Shown here one piece after another: positions 25,767 to 34,796 of a DNA stretch of 64,000 bases (position 1 is the stretch's first letter; every line of letters starts with the position of its first letter). The notes under the pieces are model-generated. The model saw only the letters and a list, made by a program, of their open reading frames with translations, was not told the origin of the DNA and did no database searches. The translations under genes were made by a program, and so were the position numbers. Source of the DNA: Flemingiibacterium sp045634005 (GTDB taxonomy: Bacteria; Bacillota; Clostridia; Oscillospirales; CAG-272); contig JAZQZL010000003.1 of NCBI GenBank assembly GCA_045634005.1, forward strand, positions 19,917-83,916. The letters run 5' to 3'.

Positions 25767-27864
25767 TAACGTCGTAGGTAACTTTTATTGTGTGCTTGTC
25801 GGAAACTTCCGTTTCGTAGTAGATATGCCACTGCGGCGCTTCCTTCGCGTGGAACTGTTCGGGTACGCCTTCGTTAAGGTCCACTCCGAACTTGTCGGAT
25901 ATTTCGCGAAGCGTGAGCGAGCTGTCGGGCGAAACCGTCATTTTGACTCCGCCGCGCTCGATTATAACTTCGTTGCCGTCAGCTACGGGTGCAGATAATG
26001 CGTGAAGCGGATAGGTTATCTTAACGCCGTGATCTGCCTCGATCTCGTCAAGCACCGTAATGCGTCTGTCTTCAAGCGTGATCGTACGCTGCCACTTCTT
26101 TAGCATCGGGTAAGATGCGGATATGTCAAGTACCGCGCGCTTGGTAACGCCATCGTCCGTACAGGACACGATCTTGCCGCGCGAGTTCATGCTCGCCGCC
26201 TCCTGACCGACACCGTCGACAAGCATTGCATTGTGCGCGACCGTCTGCCGCATCCAATTAAAATGATGCGCCGTTCCGTACTCTCTGCCGAAATATCCCG
26301 ACGGAGAGATGAGCGCCGTTCCCTTATAGTAGATCGCAAAGCTACCCTGATCGGCGTGACGGTGAGTGTCCGAGCCGAACTTCGATGCTCTTGCAAGAAC
26401 CGCAAGGTCATTTTCGGTGTTTCTGATATCGGTGTGCATACTGACAAATCCCGCATCGGGGAACACCGCCGTATCAGAAAGCTCCTCGCAAAGTGCTCTC
26501 GACGTCGGCTTACCGACGGGCAGGAAAATATCAAGCAAATGCAGCTTGTAAATCTCCGGCGATGCGGACTTTGCAGCAAGCTTTTTCGCCTCGTCGGGAC
26601 CGAATCTGTCAGCCCAGAAGCGCATCGGGCTTTGCGCGAAAAATCCCGGCCAGGCAGGATCGTCGGGGGTACACCAATATCCGTCGCCAAACGGGTGATT
26701 CTCCTGCCGTGGATTTGCGAAATGCAAAAAGAATTTAGTAAGTCTTTGATAGAACGGACGGTTTAAGAAAGACGTTCCGCCAAAGCGCTCAACTGCCGAG
26801 AAAAACGGTATAAACCATTTCGTATAGCTCGTCGAATAAAAAGCGCCCTCTGCCCAACCACCGTCGGGTGTGCCGTAATACGGGAAGATACCGCCGAATA
26901 TTTCAAGTGAATATTCAAGCCAGCGCACAAGCTCATCCTCGGGCACAACGCCGCTATCTTTAAGCACAAGCGCCGCTTCACCGAGGTATGCCGGCAAGCG
27001 ACCTGCGTGAGAGTTGCCGGGATTTTGGCAGTAATCGAGATTTTTCAGAACCTCGTATGCCTGCGTTGCATATACGCGAATGGTAGAGGCAACGTATCTA
27101 CGCTCCTTATCGTCAAGAAGCGGATAAAGCATATCATAAACCGCCGGCAAGCAGCGAATCATCGAAAGCCCGATCTCATCGCCCCAGCTCCACTGAACCG
27201 AAAACGGTCCGTGCGGATTTCGGTCACACAGCGTGAAAAGCATTTCCTTTGCAAATGCGCCCGCGCGCTCGTCACCTATGAGCGCGTATCCAAGCGCACA
27301 CGCGACGAGATTACGGTCAACATATTCGCGGAAAACACCGAGGAACTCCCGATAAGGAAGCGCCCCCGGATCGCGGTGATACATCGGAAGCGGCGGCATA
27401 CCGTTTTCATACGCAAGCTCGATATTACGGCGAAGCACCGTAAGCTCCGCTTTATGTGTGCGAACTATCTCGGGAATATCATTTTCAAAAAAGAGATGGC
27501 GCGGATGCACGTCAGGCACCTTGGAAAGCAGCGTTTTCGCGTCGACTCGCGGTATCTCCACGGCATAGTCAGCGAGAGTAAACTGCATCTCACCGCGCTC
27601 TGCCCCCTCACAGTACACGTTCCACTTATACTCGCCGGCACCGGGAAGCGTAACAACACAGTAGTTAAAGCCCGTGTCCGCACGGAATATTTCACCGCTC
27701 TTATCCGAAACGGTAACGGTATAAGTATGCTTTCCCTCTATCGGTATCCAACAAAGGCAGGCGGGATTTTCCTCGACTACCCTGCCCGCTTCGGGAAATG
27801 TAAAGACCTGTATTTTGGACGTACGTTCAAGCGGAAACTTCAGATTTGACATTTTATCCCTCAT
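25762..27864 (-). CDS. Heparinase II/III-family polysaccharide lyase-like protein
   Basis: 700 residues without a signal peptide, so probably cytoplasmic. A Fn3-like N-terminal stretch (about 10-95) precedes a DUF4962-type helical toroid (about 110-380; NPHGPFSVQWSWGDEIGLSMIRCLP) and a heparinase II/III beta domain (about 440-600; KFGSDTHRHADQGSFAIYYKGTALISPSGY, TAHHFNWMRQTVAHNAMLVDG). These His and Tyr clusters match the family active site. Substrates are usually uronic-acid polymers or oligosaccharides such as alginate or heparan. Start ATG overlaps the acyltransferase stop (ATGA); an alternative ATG four codons on has a better RBS. Confidence 0.86.
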   Translation of the reverse strand: MRDKMSNLKFPLERTSKIQVFTFPEAGRVVEENPACLCWIPIEGKHTYTVTVSDKSGEIFRADTGFNYCVVTLPGAGEYKWNVYCEGAERGEMQFTLADYAVEIPRVDAKTLLSKVPDVHPRHLFFENDIPEIVRTHKAELTVLRRNIELAYENGMPPLPMYHRDPGALPYREFLGVFREYVDRNLVACALGYALIGDERAGAFAKEMLFTLCDRNPHGPFSVQWSWGDEIGLSMIRCLPAVYDMLYPLLDDKERRYVASTIRVYATQAYEVLKNLDYCQNPGNSHAGRLPAYLGEAALVLKDSGVVPEDELVRWLEYSLEIFGGIFPYYGTPDGGWAEGAFYSTSYTKWFIPFFSAVERFGGTSFLNRPFYQRLTKFFLHFANPRQENHPFGDGYWCTPDDPAWPGFFAQSPMRFWADRFGPDEAKKLAAKSASPEIYKLHLLDIFLPVGKPTSRALCEELSDTAVFPDAGFVSMHTDIRNTENDLAVLARASKFGSDTHRHADQGSFAIYYKGTALISPSGYFGREYGTAHHFNWMRQTVAHNAMLVDGVGQEAASMNSRGKIVSCTDDGVTKRAVLDISASYPMLKKWQRTITLEDRRITVLDEIEADHGVKITYPLHALSAPVADGNEVIIERGGVKMTVSPDSSLTLREISDKFGVDLNEGVPEQFHAKEAPQWHIYYETEVSDKHTIKVTYDVK

Positions 27865-28424
27865 TTTTTAGACTTACTGTACCAGATATATTCGCCCGTT
27901 TCGGGATTGATCTCGCCTATCTGCTTTGCCGGAACGCCTGCCATTATCGCGTAGTCGGGCGTGGATTTCGTAACTACCGCACCTGCGCAGATAAGATTTG
28001 CGCGTCCCATCTTAACTCCGCCCGTCACGGTAACGTTCGATGCGAGCCAACATCCGTAGCCTATCACTATGCTGTCGTCGCCGTCGCGATTTGTACGCGC
28101 GGAGAACCAGCCCGTTTTGGGATCAAACTTGTGATTGCCCGCTGCAACCGAGCAACCGGGTCCGATCATAGTGTGGTCTCCGATCGTAATATCGCCGTTA
28201 AGATAAGCGTACAGACCGATATAAACGTCCTCGCCGATCTGCTCCTTGGGTACGCGAACGACCGCGCCCGGTGCTATTCTGACACCGTTTTCGCCGTATC
28301 CCATAACTCTCGCGCGGCGGCTGTCACCCTCAAAGTTGTGATGCTCGTTGCAAAACGCGGTAAACTCCGCGAAGCGCTCGTCGGTAAATTCAACGCTTAT
28401 AAAGCCGTTATCTTTTTCGGACAT
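27861..28424 (-). CDS. Hexapeptide-repeat acyltransferase
   Basis: 187 residues. Left-handed beta-helix hexapeptide repeats run from about 50 to 165 (IAPGAVVRVPKEQIGEDVYIGLYAYLNGDITIGDHTMIGPGCSVAAGNHKF, then ANLICAGAVVTKSTPDYAIMAGVPAKQIG). The His in AGNHKFD is in the usual catalytic place of LbH acetyltransferases. Probably acetylates a sugar or amino sugar. Lies between the M20 and heparinase-like genes in a minus-strand operon; RBS is GGAG. Confidence 0.9.
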   Translation of the reverse strand: MSEKDNGFISVEFTDERFAEFTAFCNEHHNFEGDSRRARVMGYGENGVRIAPGAVVRVPKEQIGEDVYIGLYAYLNGDITIGDHTMIGPGCSVAAGNHKFDPKTGWFSARTNRDGDDSIVIGYGCWLASNVTVTGGVKMGRANLICAGAVVTKSTPDYAIMAGVPAKQIGEINPETGEYIWYSKSKK

Positions 28425-28440
28425 TTTTCTTTTCTCCGTT

Positions 28441-29778
28441 TCATATTTTTATGCTGATACTACCGTCCTCGCCGTATTCGATCGGCTCAAAATCGCGGCA
28501 GAAGCTGTCTATTTCTTTAAGAAGCGAATCCTTTGTATGTGTCGGATGCGACTCGGCGAGTATGGTCTTCGCAACGGCAGCTCCGCCCTTAAGAAAATCG
28601 TATGCAAGACGTGTCAGCGCCTCTGCACCGAGCATATACGCCCACTCGGGATTTTTTATGGTAAAGTCCGCGCCGTGACCGCGTCCTGCCGTGCCGCTGA
28701 CGGATGCCTGTATGCAAGGCATAACGCAAGCGATATCACCAATATCCGTGCAGCCGGGATCAAAATATCCCTCCTGCTCGTTTATATCCTCGCGCGGCAC
28801 GAGCGTTGCGAATGTGTCAACCATAGCACGCTGAAGTGCCTTACATGGTACGAAGGGCATATCGCCCGGTCGGTCGGATATTTCCACCGATGCACCGATC
28901 GCCGCAGTACAGCAGGCTACCGTGCGGTTGATCTTATCGTTTTCGGCTCTGATCGCTTCAACATTCGAGCCTCGAAGCTGCGCTTCCATACGTACGTCGT
29001 CTGCCACGACGTTTACAGCATCGCCGCCCTTCGAATACCAATAACTAAATCGCGTGTAGTTCTGCTCGCGGAATGTGTCGCGCTGCGCGTTAACGCCGTT
29101 CATCGCAAGTGTCGCCGCCTCAAGCGCGTTTACACCGTTCCAGGGACCCGCAACGTGCGAGCTCCTGCCCTTGAAGCGCAACATTTTTATAATCGAGCCG
29201 TTGCTTCCGGGATTAAAATAGAAGCAAGGCTTCTTTCCGCCAAGCGTATGTATCATAACGGCGATATCAACGCCGTCAAAAAGTCCGCGGTGCAAAAACT
29301 CAACCTTTCCGCTCGTGTAGCGTATCACGCCGTCACGGCGAAGCTTTTCGCGCTCCTCAACCTGAAGCTCCTCTGCCGGAACTGCCATAAAGCGTACCTT
29401 ACCGCAAAGGTCAGCAAGCACACGCTCATCGCGAAGCACGTATGCCGCACCAATAAGCTCTGCGTCCTGCGCATTGTGAGCGCATACGTGCGCCGCACCC
29501 GTAACGGGATCTGCCGCTGGATGCTCGCGGCATACGAGCGCGTCCATTTCCGCCATCAGTGCAACGCACGGGCCGGGACGTCCCGTATCAAGCTCCGCGA
29601 TAAATCCGGGGATATTTCCTGCCGTCTTTACCTCGTAGCCGAAATCCTCGAATTTTTTCTTTAAAAATTCGTGTGCCTTCCACTCAAAAAAGCCAAGCTC
29701 GGGATTATCCCAAAGATACTTTCCCACCTCGTATATGTGCTCTCTCGCCGCTTCTGTAAGCTCGTGTATTATCTGCAA
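28441..29778 (-). CDS. M20-family amidohydrolase (AbgB/aminobenzoyl-glutamate hydrolase-like)
   Basis: 445 residues. N-terminal helix YLWDNPELGFFEWKAHEFLKKKFEDFG, VALMAEMDALVCREHPAA (metal Asp), HVCAHNAQDAELIGAA (metal His), a dimerisation insert, and a C-terminal GHGADFTIKNPEWAYMLGAEAL metal site. M20 amidohydrolases deacylate amino acids, small peptides or amino sugars. Start is TTG, since no ATG lies near; RBS GGTGAG is 5 nt away. First gene of the operon with the acyltransferase and the heparinase-like protein. Confidence 0.85.
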   Translation of the reverse strand: MQIIHELTEAAREHIYEVGKYLWDNPELGFFEWKAHEFLKKKFEDFGYEVKTAGNIPGFIAELDTGRPGPCVALMAEMDALVCREHPAADPVTGAAHVCAHNAQDAELIGAAYVLRDERVLADLCGKVRFMAVPAEELQVEEREKLRRDGVIRYTSGKVEFLHRGLFDGVDIAVMIHTLGGKKPCFYFNPGSNGSIIKMLRFKGRSSHVAGPWNGVNALEAATLAMNGVNAQRDTFREQNYTRFSYWYSKGGDAVNVVADDVRMEAQLRGSNVEAIRAENDKINRTVACCTAAIGASVEISDRPGDMPFVPCKALQRAMVDTFATLVPREDINEQEGYFDPGCTDIGDIACVMPCIQASVSGTAGRGHGADFTIKNPEWAYMLGAEALTRLAYDFLKGGAAVAKTILAESHPTHTKDSLLKEIDSFCRDFEPIEYGEDGSISIKI

Positions 29779-29829
29779 ACCGGCTCACCGTCCTCTATAA
29801 TAATGTATATCAAATGTACCTACAACTAC

Positions 29830-29858
29830 ATCCTACACTATCAAAAAAGGTTTGTCAA
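29830..29858 (-). promoter_or_regulatory. Promoter of the M20-acyltransferase-heparinase operon
   Basis: On the minus strand TTGACA (29858-29853), 17-nt spacer, TAGGAT (29835-29830). The -35 is perfect, the -10 is weak, which fits a regulated promoter. Confidence 0.65.
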
Positions 29859-29873
29859 TATCTGCGAGGAAAT

Positions 29874-29895
29874 TTAGTAACCATTTAGTTATTTT
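29874..29895. promoter_or_regulatory. Second 8-6-8 element, probable TetR site
   Basis: Arms TTAGTAAC (29874-29881) and GTTATTTT (29888-29895), spacer CATTTA. It matches the 22672 operator at 13 of 16 arm positions with the same spacing. It lies 16 bp upstream of the -35 box. Confidence 0.55.
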
Positions 29896-29911
29896 CGCTT
29901 CGTGCGATTAT

Positions 29912-29948
29912 AAAAAGCCTCGCTTTCGTATGGAAAGCGAGGCTTTTT
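29912..29948. terminator. Terminator after glnA
   Basis: 16-bp perfect stem AAAAAGCCTCGCTTTC (29912-29927) with 29933-29948, loop GTATG. The A/T ends give a T-run in both directions. Confidence 0.85.
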
Positions 29949-29955
29949 GGTTAAA

Positions 29956-31380
29956 TTAAAGGTTATAATATCTGTCGAACTCTGCGGGATGCGGAATCTT
30001 TGCAAGTTCTGCACACTCTGCGCGCTTTGCCTTGACAAAATTCTTTAAAAGCTCCTCGGGGAATACTCCGCCGGCGGTCAGATAATCGTGATCTGCCTCG
30101 AGCGCGTCGAGCGCCTCGGGAAGCGAGGTGGGAAGTCCCTTAAGCTTTGCCTTCTCCTCCTCGGGAAGATGATAGAGGTTGAAGTCGTAGGGGCCCCAGC
30201 CGTTTGCGTGAGGATCGATCTTGTTCTTGATACCGTCAAGACCCGCCATAAGGATAGCCGCGTAGCAGAAGTACGGGTTGCAGGTAGGGTCGGGGTTACG
30301 AAGCTCAAATCTTCTCTTCTCGGGGCTCTTTGCATACGCAGGAATACGAATGACTGCGCTTCTGTTGGAGGTTGCGTAGCCAACGGTAACGGGCGCCTCA
30401 AATCCGGGAACAAGACGCTTGAAGGAGTTAGTGCTGGGATTGGTGATAGCGCAAAGAGATGCGATGTGCTTTAAAAGTCCGCCCATAAAGTAGTGTGCGG
30501 TTTCGCTGAGGTGAGAGTATCCGTTATCATCAGAGAATACGGGCTTGCCGTCCTTCATAAGAAGCATGTGTACGTGCATACCGCTTCCTGCCTCACCGTA
30601 GATCGGCTTGGGCATAAAGGTTGCGCTCTTGCCGTACTTGAGCGCGGTGTTGTGAATGATGTACTTTATCATCATAGTAGCGTCAGCCATATGTACTACC
30701 TCGCCAAGCTGAGGCTCGATCTCGAACTGACCGGAAGCTGCTACCTCGGGATGATGGTAATTGATATCAATACCCATTTCCTTCATAAGCATACACATCT
30801 CGCTGCGGCACTCGTAGGAAATGTCAAACGGCTTTGCTATGTGGTAGTTCTTCTGCTTGGGAACAACGACGCCCTTGCCCTCCACAGCGCTGTTCCAATA
30901 CGACTGAACAGCATCCACGGAAGCGCCGATATAGTTGCCCTCAACGCCCCAGGTTACGTTATCAAAGAGATAAAACTCGAACTCGGGAAGAATATACATC
31001 GTATCAGCTATACCGCTCTTTTTCATCTCCTCGACAGCCGCACGGATAATGTTTCTCGGGTACTGTGCGAGCGGACGGTTTTCGGGAGAATCGATGATCA
31101 TTGCGTTACCCGTCATAGAAAGTGTCGGGATAGAGCAGAAGGGATCGATAACTGCGGTGTCGGGATCGGGAATGAACACCATATCGCTCTTTTCAACTAC
31201 TGCATAGCCGTAGTTCGAAGCGTCAAAGCCGATACCGCTCTTCATCGTATCCTCGGAAAAGTTCTCCGCAGGGATAGTAACGTGGCGGTACTGACCGTTG
31301 ATGTCAACCATTTTGAAGTCTACCATTTTGATGCCGTTCTCTTTGATCAGAGAAAGCACGTCTTTGATGCTCTTTGCCAT
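29956..31380 (-). CDS. glnA: Glutamine synthetase, type I
   Basis: Makes glutamine from glutamate, ammonia and ATP in the cytoplasm. 474 residues, longer than the common 443-residue Firmicutes GSI-alpha. Motifs: VDFKMVDINGQYRHVTIPA, GFDASNYGYAVVEKSDM, PEFEFYLFD (Glu metal ligands), AGSGMHVHMLL (metal/ATP histidine), NRSAVIRIPAYA (glutamate site) and FELRNPDPTCNPYFCYAAIL. I see no clear adenylylation tyrosine, so control is probably feedback or transcriptional. RBS GAGGAG. Follows the response regulator after 41 bp, apparently in one operon. Confidence 0.95.
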   Translation of the reverse strand: MAKSIKDVLSLIKENGIKMVDFKMVDINGQYRHVTIPAENFSEDTMKSGIGFDASNYGYAVVEKSDMVFIPDPDTAVIDPFCSIPTLSMTGNAMIIDSPENRPLAQYPRNIIRAAVEEMKKSGIADTMYILPEFEFYLFDNVTWGVEGNYIGASVDAVQSYWNSAVEGKGVVVPKQKNYHIAKPFDISYECRSEMCMLMKEMGIDINYHHPEVAASGQFEIEPQLGEVVHMADATMMIKYIIHNTALKYGKSATFMPKPIYGEAGSGMHVHMLLMKDGKPVFSDDNGYSHLSETAHYFMGGLLKHIASLCAITNPSTNSFKRLVPGFEAPVTVGYATSNRSAVIRIPAYAKSPEKRRFELRNPDPTCNPYFCYAAILMAGLDGIKNKIDPHANGWGPYDFNLYHLPEEEKAKLKGLPTSLPEALDALEADHDYLTAGGVFPEELLKNFVKAKRAECAELAKIPHPAEFDRYYNL

Positions 31381-31421
31381 AATTATCTCCTCATTATAAT
31401 TAAAATTGTTTTATAGTTTAC

Positions 31422-32111
31422 TTACTGGAGCAGCTCGAACTTGTAGCCAACGCCCCAAACCGTCTTAAGTATCCACTTATCGGATACGCCCTCAAGCTTC
31501 TCGCGAAGACGCTTAACGTGAACGTCAACCGTACGGGAGTCGCCGAGATAGTCAAAGCCCCAAACCTTGTCAAGAAGCTGATCGCGCGTGAATACGCGAT
31601 TGTAGTTCGAAGCAAGGAAATAAAGAAGCTCAAGCTCCTTCGGAGGAATGTCAACCGACTTGCCGTTTAATTTAAGCTCGTACTTCTGACGGGAAATTTC
31701 GATGTTATCGAACTTGATAGTTTCGTCGTCGTTCTGATTGTCGTGTGCGCTGTAGCGGCGAAGGACTGCCTTTACGCGCGCGGAAAGCTCCTTGGTTTCA
31801 AACGGCTTTACCATAAAGTCGTCCGCGCCAAGCTCAAGGCCGAGCACCTTGTCGAACACCTCACCCTTTGCGGTAAGCATAATGATCGGCTTCGAGGACA
31901 TTTCGCGAATCTCGCGGCATACCTGCCAGCCGTCCTTTTTGGGAAGCATAATGTCGAGGAGCACAAGATCGGGCTCGTACATTTTAAAGAAGCTTACGCC
32001 CTCCGCTCCGTCATTGGCGGTTTTCACCTCATAGCCCTCGTTTTCGAAATACAACCGAAGGAGATCACAGATATTAAGGTCGTCGTCCACAACAAGAATT
32101 TTCGTTGCCAT
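31422..32111 (-). CDS. OmpR/PhoB-type response regulator
   Basis: 229 residues. Receiver domain with KILVVDDD, phosphoacceptor D53 in DLVLLDIMLPKKDGW, Thr/Lys in IIMLTAKGE; winged-helix C-terminal domain with IPPKELELLYFLASNYNRVFTRDQLLDKVWGFDYLGDSRTVDVHVKRLREKL. No histidine kinase gene lies beside it: it is an orphan regulator 5' of glnA. Its consensus promoter and a 140-nt AT-rich leader lie upstream. A role in nitrogen control is suggested only by the glnA linkage. Confidence 0.92.
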   Translation of the reverse strand: MATKILVVDDDLNICDLLRLYFENEGYEVKTANDGAEGVSFFKMYEPDLVLLDIMLPKKDGWQVCREIREMSSKPIIMLTAKGEVFDKVLGLELGADDFMVKPFETKELSARVKAVLRRYSAHDNQNDDETIKFDNIEISRQKYELKLNGKSVDIPPKELELLYFLASNYNRVFTRDQLLDKVWGFDYLGDSRTVDVHVKRLREKLEGVSDKWILKTVWGVGYKFELLQ

Positions 32112-32254
32112 TTGTGTTTACTTCCTTTCTTTTATAGTAATTTTTAAGTTAAACTTTGTTATTTCTGTGACAATGTGCACAATTTGTTGTTCATAATTTC
32201 ACACATTCGTCAAATTGTTAATTTCGTGAAATATATAACCATATTCACAATTGT
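32112..32254 (-). promoter_or_regulatory. Long AT-rich leader of the response regulator-glnA operon
   Basis: About 140 nt between the predicted start site and the regulator gene, rich in TTCACA/GTGAAA-like words (ACAATTTG, TTTCGTGAAA, TTCACAATTG). No terminator-antiterminator or known riboswitch is evident. It could hold regulator boxes for autoregulation. Confidence 0.3.
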
Positions 32255-32283
32255 ATTATAGCAGAGTAAAATGGATTTGTCAA
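32255..32283 (-). promoter_or_regulatory. Promoter of the response regulator-glnA operon
   Basis: On the minus strand TTGACA (32283-32278), 17-nt spacer, TATAAT (32260-32255). Consensus. Confidence 0.8.
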
Positions 32284-32360
32284 GACGTCACTGTGAAGAT
32301 ACGGTGAATTTTTGCCATTTTATCAAAATCAAACACGAATAAGTTTCGTCCAACCGACAC

Positions 32361-32389
32361 TTGACATTGTTCGATGCAAAAGCTATAAT
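32361..32389 (+). promoter_or_regulatory. Promoter of the GH28 gene
   Basis: TTGACA (32361-32366), 17-nt spacer, TATAAT (32384-32389). Divergent from the regulator promoter about 80 bp away. Confidence 0.8.
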
Positions 32390-32415
32390 AATATTAAGTA
32401 TAGTGAGGTGTTTAT

Positions 32416-33687
32416 ATGACTTACGATATTACCGCGTTTGGAGCCGTAGGCAACGGCATAACCCTTAACACTTCGGCAATTCAGTCTGCGATCGACGCTT
32501 GCAGCGACGCAGGCGGAGGACGCGTAAACGTTCCTGCAGGCATATTCAAAACAGGCACACTGTGGCTCCGCTCAAATATAGAGCTGCATCTTGAACACGG
32601 TGCTACTCTTTTGGCATCCGACAATCTTGACGACTATAACGGCGATGATGCATATGCACAGAATTTCGGCTATCCGGAGCTCGAGCAGTGGCACGCGAAG
32701 CACCTCATAATCGCGCTTGAAACGACCAACACCTCCATCACCGGCTTCGGCACCGTTGACGGAAACTGCTACGCTTTCGTTGACGACGATTTTGAAAATA
32801 TGCCCACCTACGGCTGGAGATACGGCAAGACCAAAATCAAGGATATGAGCGTGCTTCGTCCCGGTCCGCTCGTAGTATTCGTTGAATGCACGCACGTGGA
32901 TATTCGTGACTTCACGATAAGAAACGCTCCCTGCTGGTCACTTCTCATTCACGGTTGCGAGTACGTATCTGTACGCGGATACAAAGCACTCAACCCACGA
33001 AATATGCTCAACTCCGACGGACTTGACATCGACACCTGCCGCTACGTCACCGTTTCCGACTGTATCATCGACACCGGCGACGATGCGATTGCCATAAGAT
33101 GCTGCGAGCATCACCTCAAAAACAAAAATATTCACTGCGAATACATCACAGTAACCAACTGCGTTTTCCGCACGGGAATATGCGCCTTCAGGCTTGGCGT
33201 TGGATTTGGCACGATCAGGCACGTTCAAATTTCCAATATATCCGTCGAGCGCAGCTGTATGCTCGTTCAGTTCTGTACCGCGTACCTCGAGAACGGATGC
33301 GCACACATCAGCGACATAAATATAAGCAACATATGCGCGACTGAAACAGACCGCTTCATCCAGCTTTTCACGAAAAACGGCGCGACCGTCAAAAATGTCA
33401 CGCTTGAAAATATTAGCGCCGAATGCTGTGCGATGAGCTACATCGAATGCGAGGACGGCGCCGTCGAAAATATCACGCTCAAGGATATTGACATCACACT
33501 CACCGACAGAAAAACCGAGCTCACCGAGGCCGAATTCAAAAAGCGCGGCGCTCATCTGTTTAAGCTTCGCGGAGCCGCAGAGGTACGCCTCGACAACGTT
33601 AAAATCCGTGGCTCGCTTTACGGCTGTGACGAGCCCATTTCCATAACCGATTGCGACGGCCTTGTAAAAAAAGATTGCAATTTCTAA
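32416..33687 (+). CDS. Glycoside hydrolase family 28 (polygalacturonase-like)
   Basis: 423 residues, no signal peptide, so intracellular action on oligosaccharides is likely. N-terminal FGAVGNGITLNTSAIQSAIDACSDAGGGRVNVPAG, right-handed beta-helix, and catalytic-region motifs NSDGLDID and DTGDDAIAIR with the three acidic residues of GH28. The usual GHGxSxGS is replaced by RTGICAFRLGVG, so specificity may differ from pectin polygalacturonases. Start ATG after GTGAGGTG. Monocistronic, from its consensus promoter to the terminator at 33691. Confidence 0.88.
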   Translation: MTYDITAFGAVGNGITLNTSAIQSAIDACSDAGGGRVNVPAGIFKTGTLWLRSNIELHLEHGATLLASDNLDDYNGDDAYAQNFGYPELEQWHAKHLIIALETTNTSITGFGTVDGNCYAFVDDDFENMPTYGWRYGKTKIKDMSVLRPGPLVVFVECTHVDIRDFTIRNAPCWSLLIHGCEYVSVRGYKALNPRNMLNSDGLDIDTCRYVTVSDCIIDTGDDAIAIRCCEHHLKNKNIHCEYITVTNCVFRTGICAFRLGVGFGTIRHVQISNISVERSCMLVQFCTAYLENGCAHISDINISNICATETDRFIQLFTKNGATVKNVTLENISAECCAMSYIECEDGAVENITLKDIDITLTDRKTELTEAEFKKRGAHLFKLRGAAEVRLDNVKIRGSLYGCDEPISITDCDGLVKKDCNF

Positions 33688-33690
33688 ATA

Positions 33691-33719
33691 AAAACGCTCA
33701 CATAAGCTGTGAGCGTTTT
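33691..33719. terminator. Bidirectional terminator
   Basis: 12-bp stem AAAACGCTCACA (33691-33702) with 33708-33719, loop TAAGC. Separates GH28 and trxB. Confidence 0.85.
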
Positions 33720-33725
33720 ATTTTT

Positions 33726-34652
33726 TTATTTATCCTCTGCCGCAAGGTATTCCTCTGCCATATGAACGGAAACCGCGCCGTCCGCCACCGCCGTTACGAC
33801 TTGACGCAGATGCTTTGTGCGCACATCGCCTGCGGCGTATACGCCCTCGATGCCAGTTTTCGTCGTTTCGTCTGCGACTATATATCCGTTGTCGTCAAGC
33901 TCGACGGCGCCCTTTAAAAAGTCTGTCGCAGGCTTTCTTCCGATGCTCACGAAAACTCCGTCAAGGGAAATATCACGTTTTTCTCCCGTCTGTGTGTCCT
34001 TTACCTTAACACCGTCAAGGCGCTCGCTAACGCTGAATCCAGAAACGGTGCTGTTCCACACAAACTCAATATTTTCCGTATTACGAAGCGGCTCGTGGTA
34101 GATCTTCGTCGCGCGAAGGCTGTCACGGCGGTGTATGAGATACACCTTTTTCACAAGCCTTGAGAGATAGAGCGCATCCGCCGCCGCAGAATTTCCTCCG
34201 CCCACAACGGCTACGGTCATATCCTTATAAAATCTGCCGTCACAGTGCGCGCAGTAGTGTACGCCCTGACCGATAAGCTCGCGTTCGCCGTCAACCCCAA
34301 GCTCACGCGGATTTGCACCCGTCGCGATAACAACGGTCTTTCCGAAAAACTCACCGCTTGTAGTCTGCACTTTCTTGAGCTTGTCCGAAAAATCAAGCTC
34401 CGTCACCTCGCAATACTCGGTTTTTGCGCCAAAGCGCTCTGCGCCTGACTGCATCTTCATACCGAGCGTGAATCCGTCTATTCCCTCGTCAAAGCCGGGG
34501 TAGTTATCAATGTCGCCAGTCAGCGTCATCTGCCCGCCTGCGGACATTTTTTCTATCACGACCGTATCAAGTCCTGCGCGTGCGGCATACAAAGCGGCTG
34601 TGTATCCGGCAGGACCGCCGCCGATAATTATCATATCGTAAACGTGTTGCAT
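33726..34652 (-). CDS. trxB: Thioredoxin-disulfide reductase
   Basis: Flavoenzyme that reduces thioredoxin with NADPH. 308 residues. FAD-binding GGGPAGYTAALYAARAG, redox-active C134-A-H-C137 (CAHCDG; the more common motif is CATCDG/CAVCDG), NADPH loop VVGGGNSAAADALYLS, and GVYAAGDVRTKHLRQVVTAVADGAVS at the C-terminus. RBS TTGGAGGA. Single-gene unit divergent from mtnA. Confidence 0.95.
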   Translation of the reverse strand: MQHVYDMIIIGGGPAGYTAALYAARAGLDTVVIEKMSAGGQMTLTGDIDNYPGFDEGIDGFTLGMKMQSGAERFGAKTEYCEVTELDFSDKLKKVQTTSGEFFGKTVVIATGANPRELGVDGERELIGQGVHYCAHCDGRFYKDMTVAVVGGGNSAAADALYLSRLVKKVYLIHRRDSLRATKIYHEPLRNTENIEFVWNSTVSGFSVSERLDGVKVKDTQTGEKRDISLDGVFVSIGRKPATDFLKGAVELDDNGYIVADETTKTGIEGVYAAGDVRTKHLRQVVTAVADGAVSVHMAEEYLAAEDK

Positions 34653-34685
34653 AGTTATTCCTCCAAACTCATCTTGCTACCATAT

Positions 34686-34691
34686 ATTATA
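34686..34691 (-). promoter_or_regulatory. -10 element of trxB
   Basis: TATAAT on the minus strand at 34691-34686, preceded by TAGTG; the -35 hexamer is weak. Confidence 0.5.
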
Positions 34692-34722
34692 CACTATCCC
34701 GAGTGCTTTTTCTACAGTTTTA

Positions 34723-34751
34723 TTGCAAATATCAGAATTATGTGCTATAAT
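34723..34751 (+). promoter_or_regulatory. Promoter of mtnA
   Basis: TTGCAA (34723-34728), 17-nt spacer, TATAAT (34746-34751) with an extended TGC just before the -10. Confidence 0.75.
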
Positions 34752-34796
34752 TATTTAAAAGTAATCTCCACAACCTATATATAAAGGATAAATACA

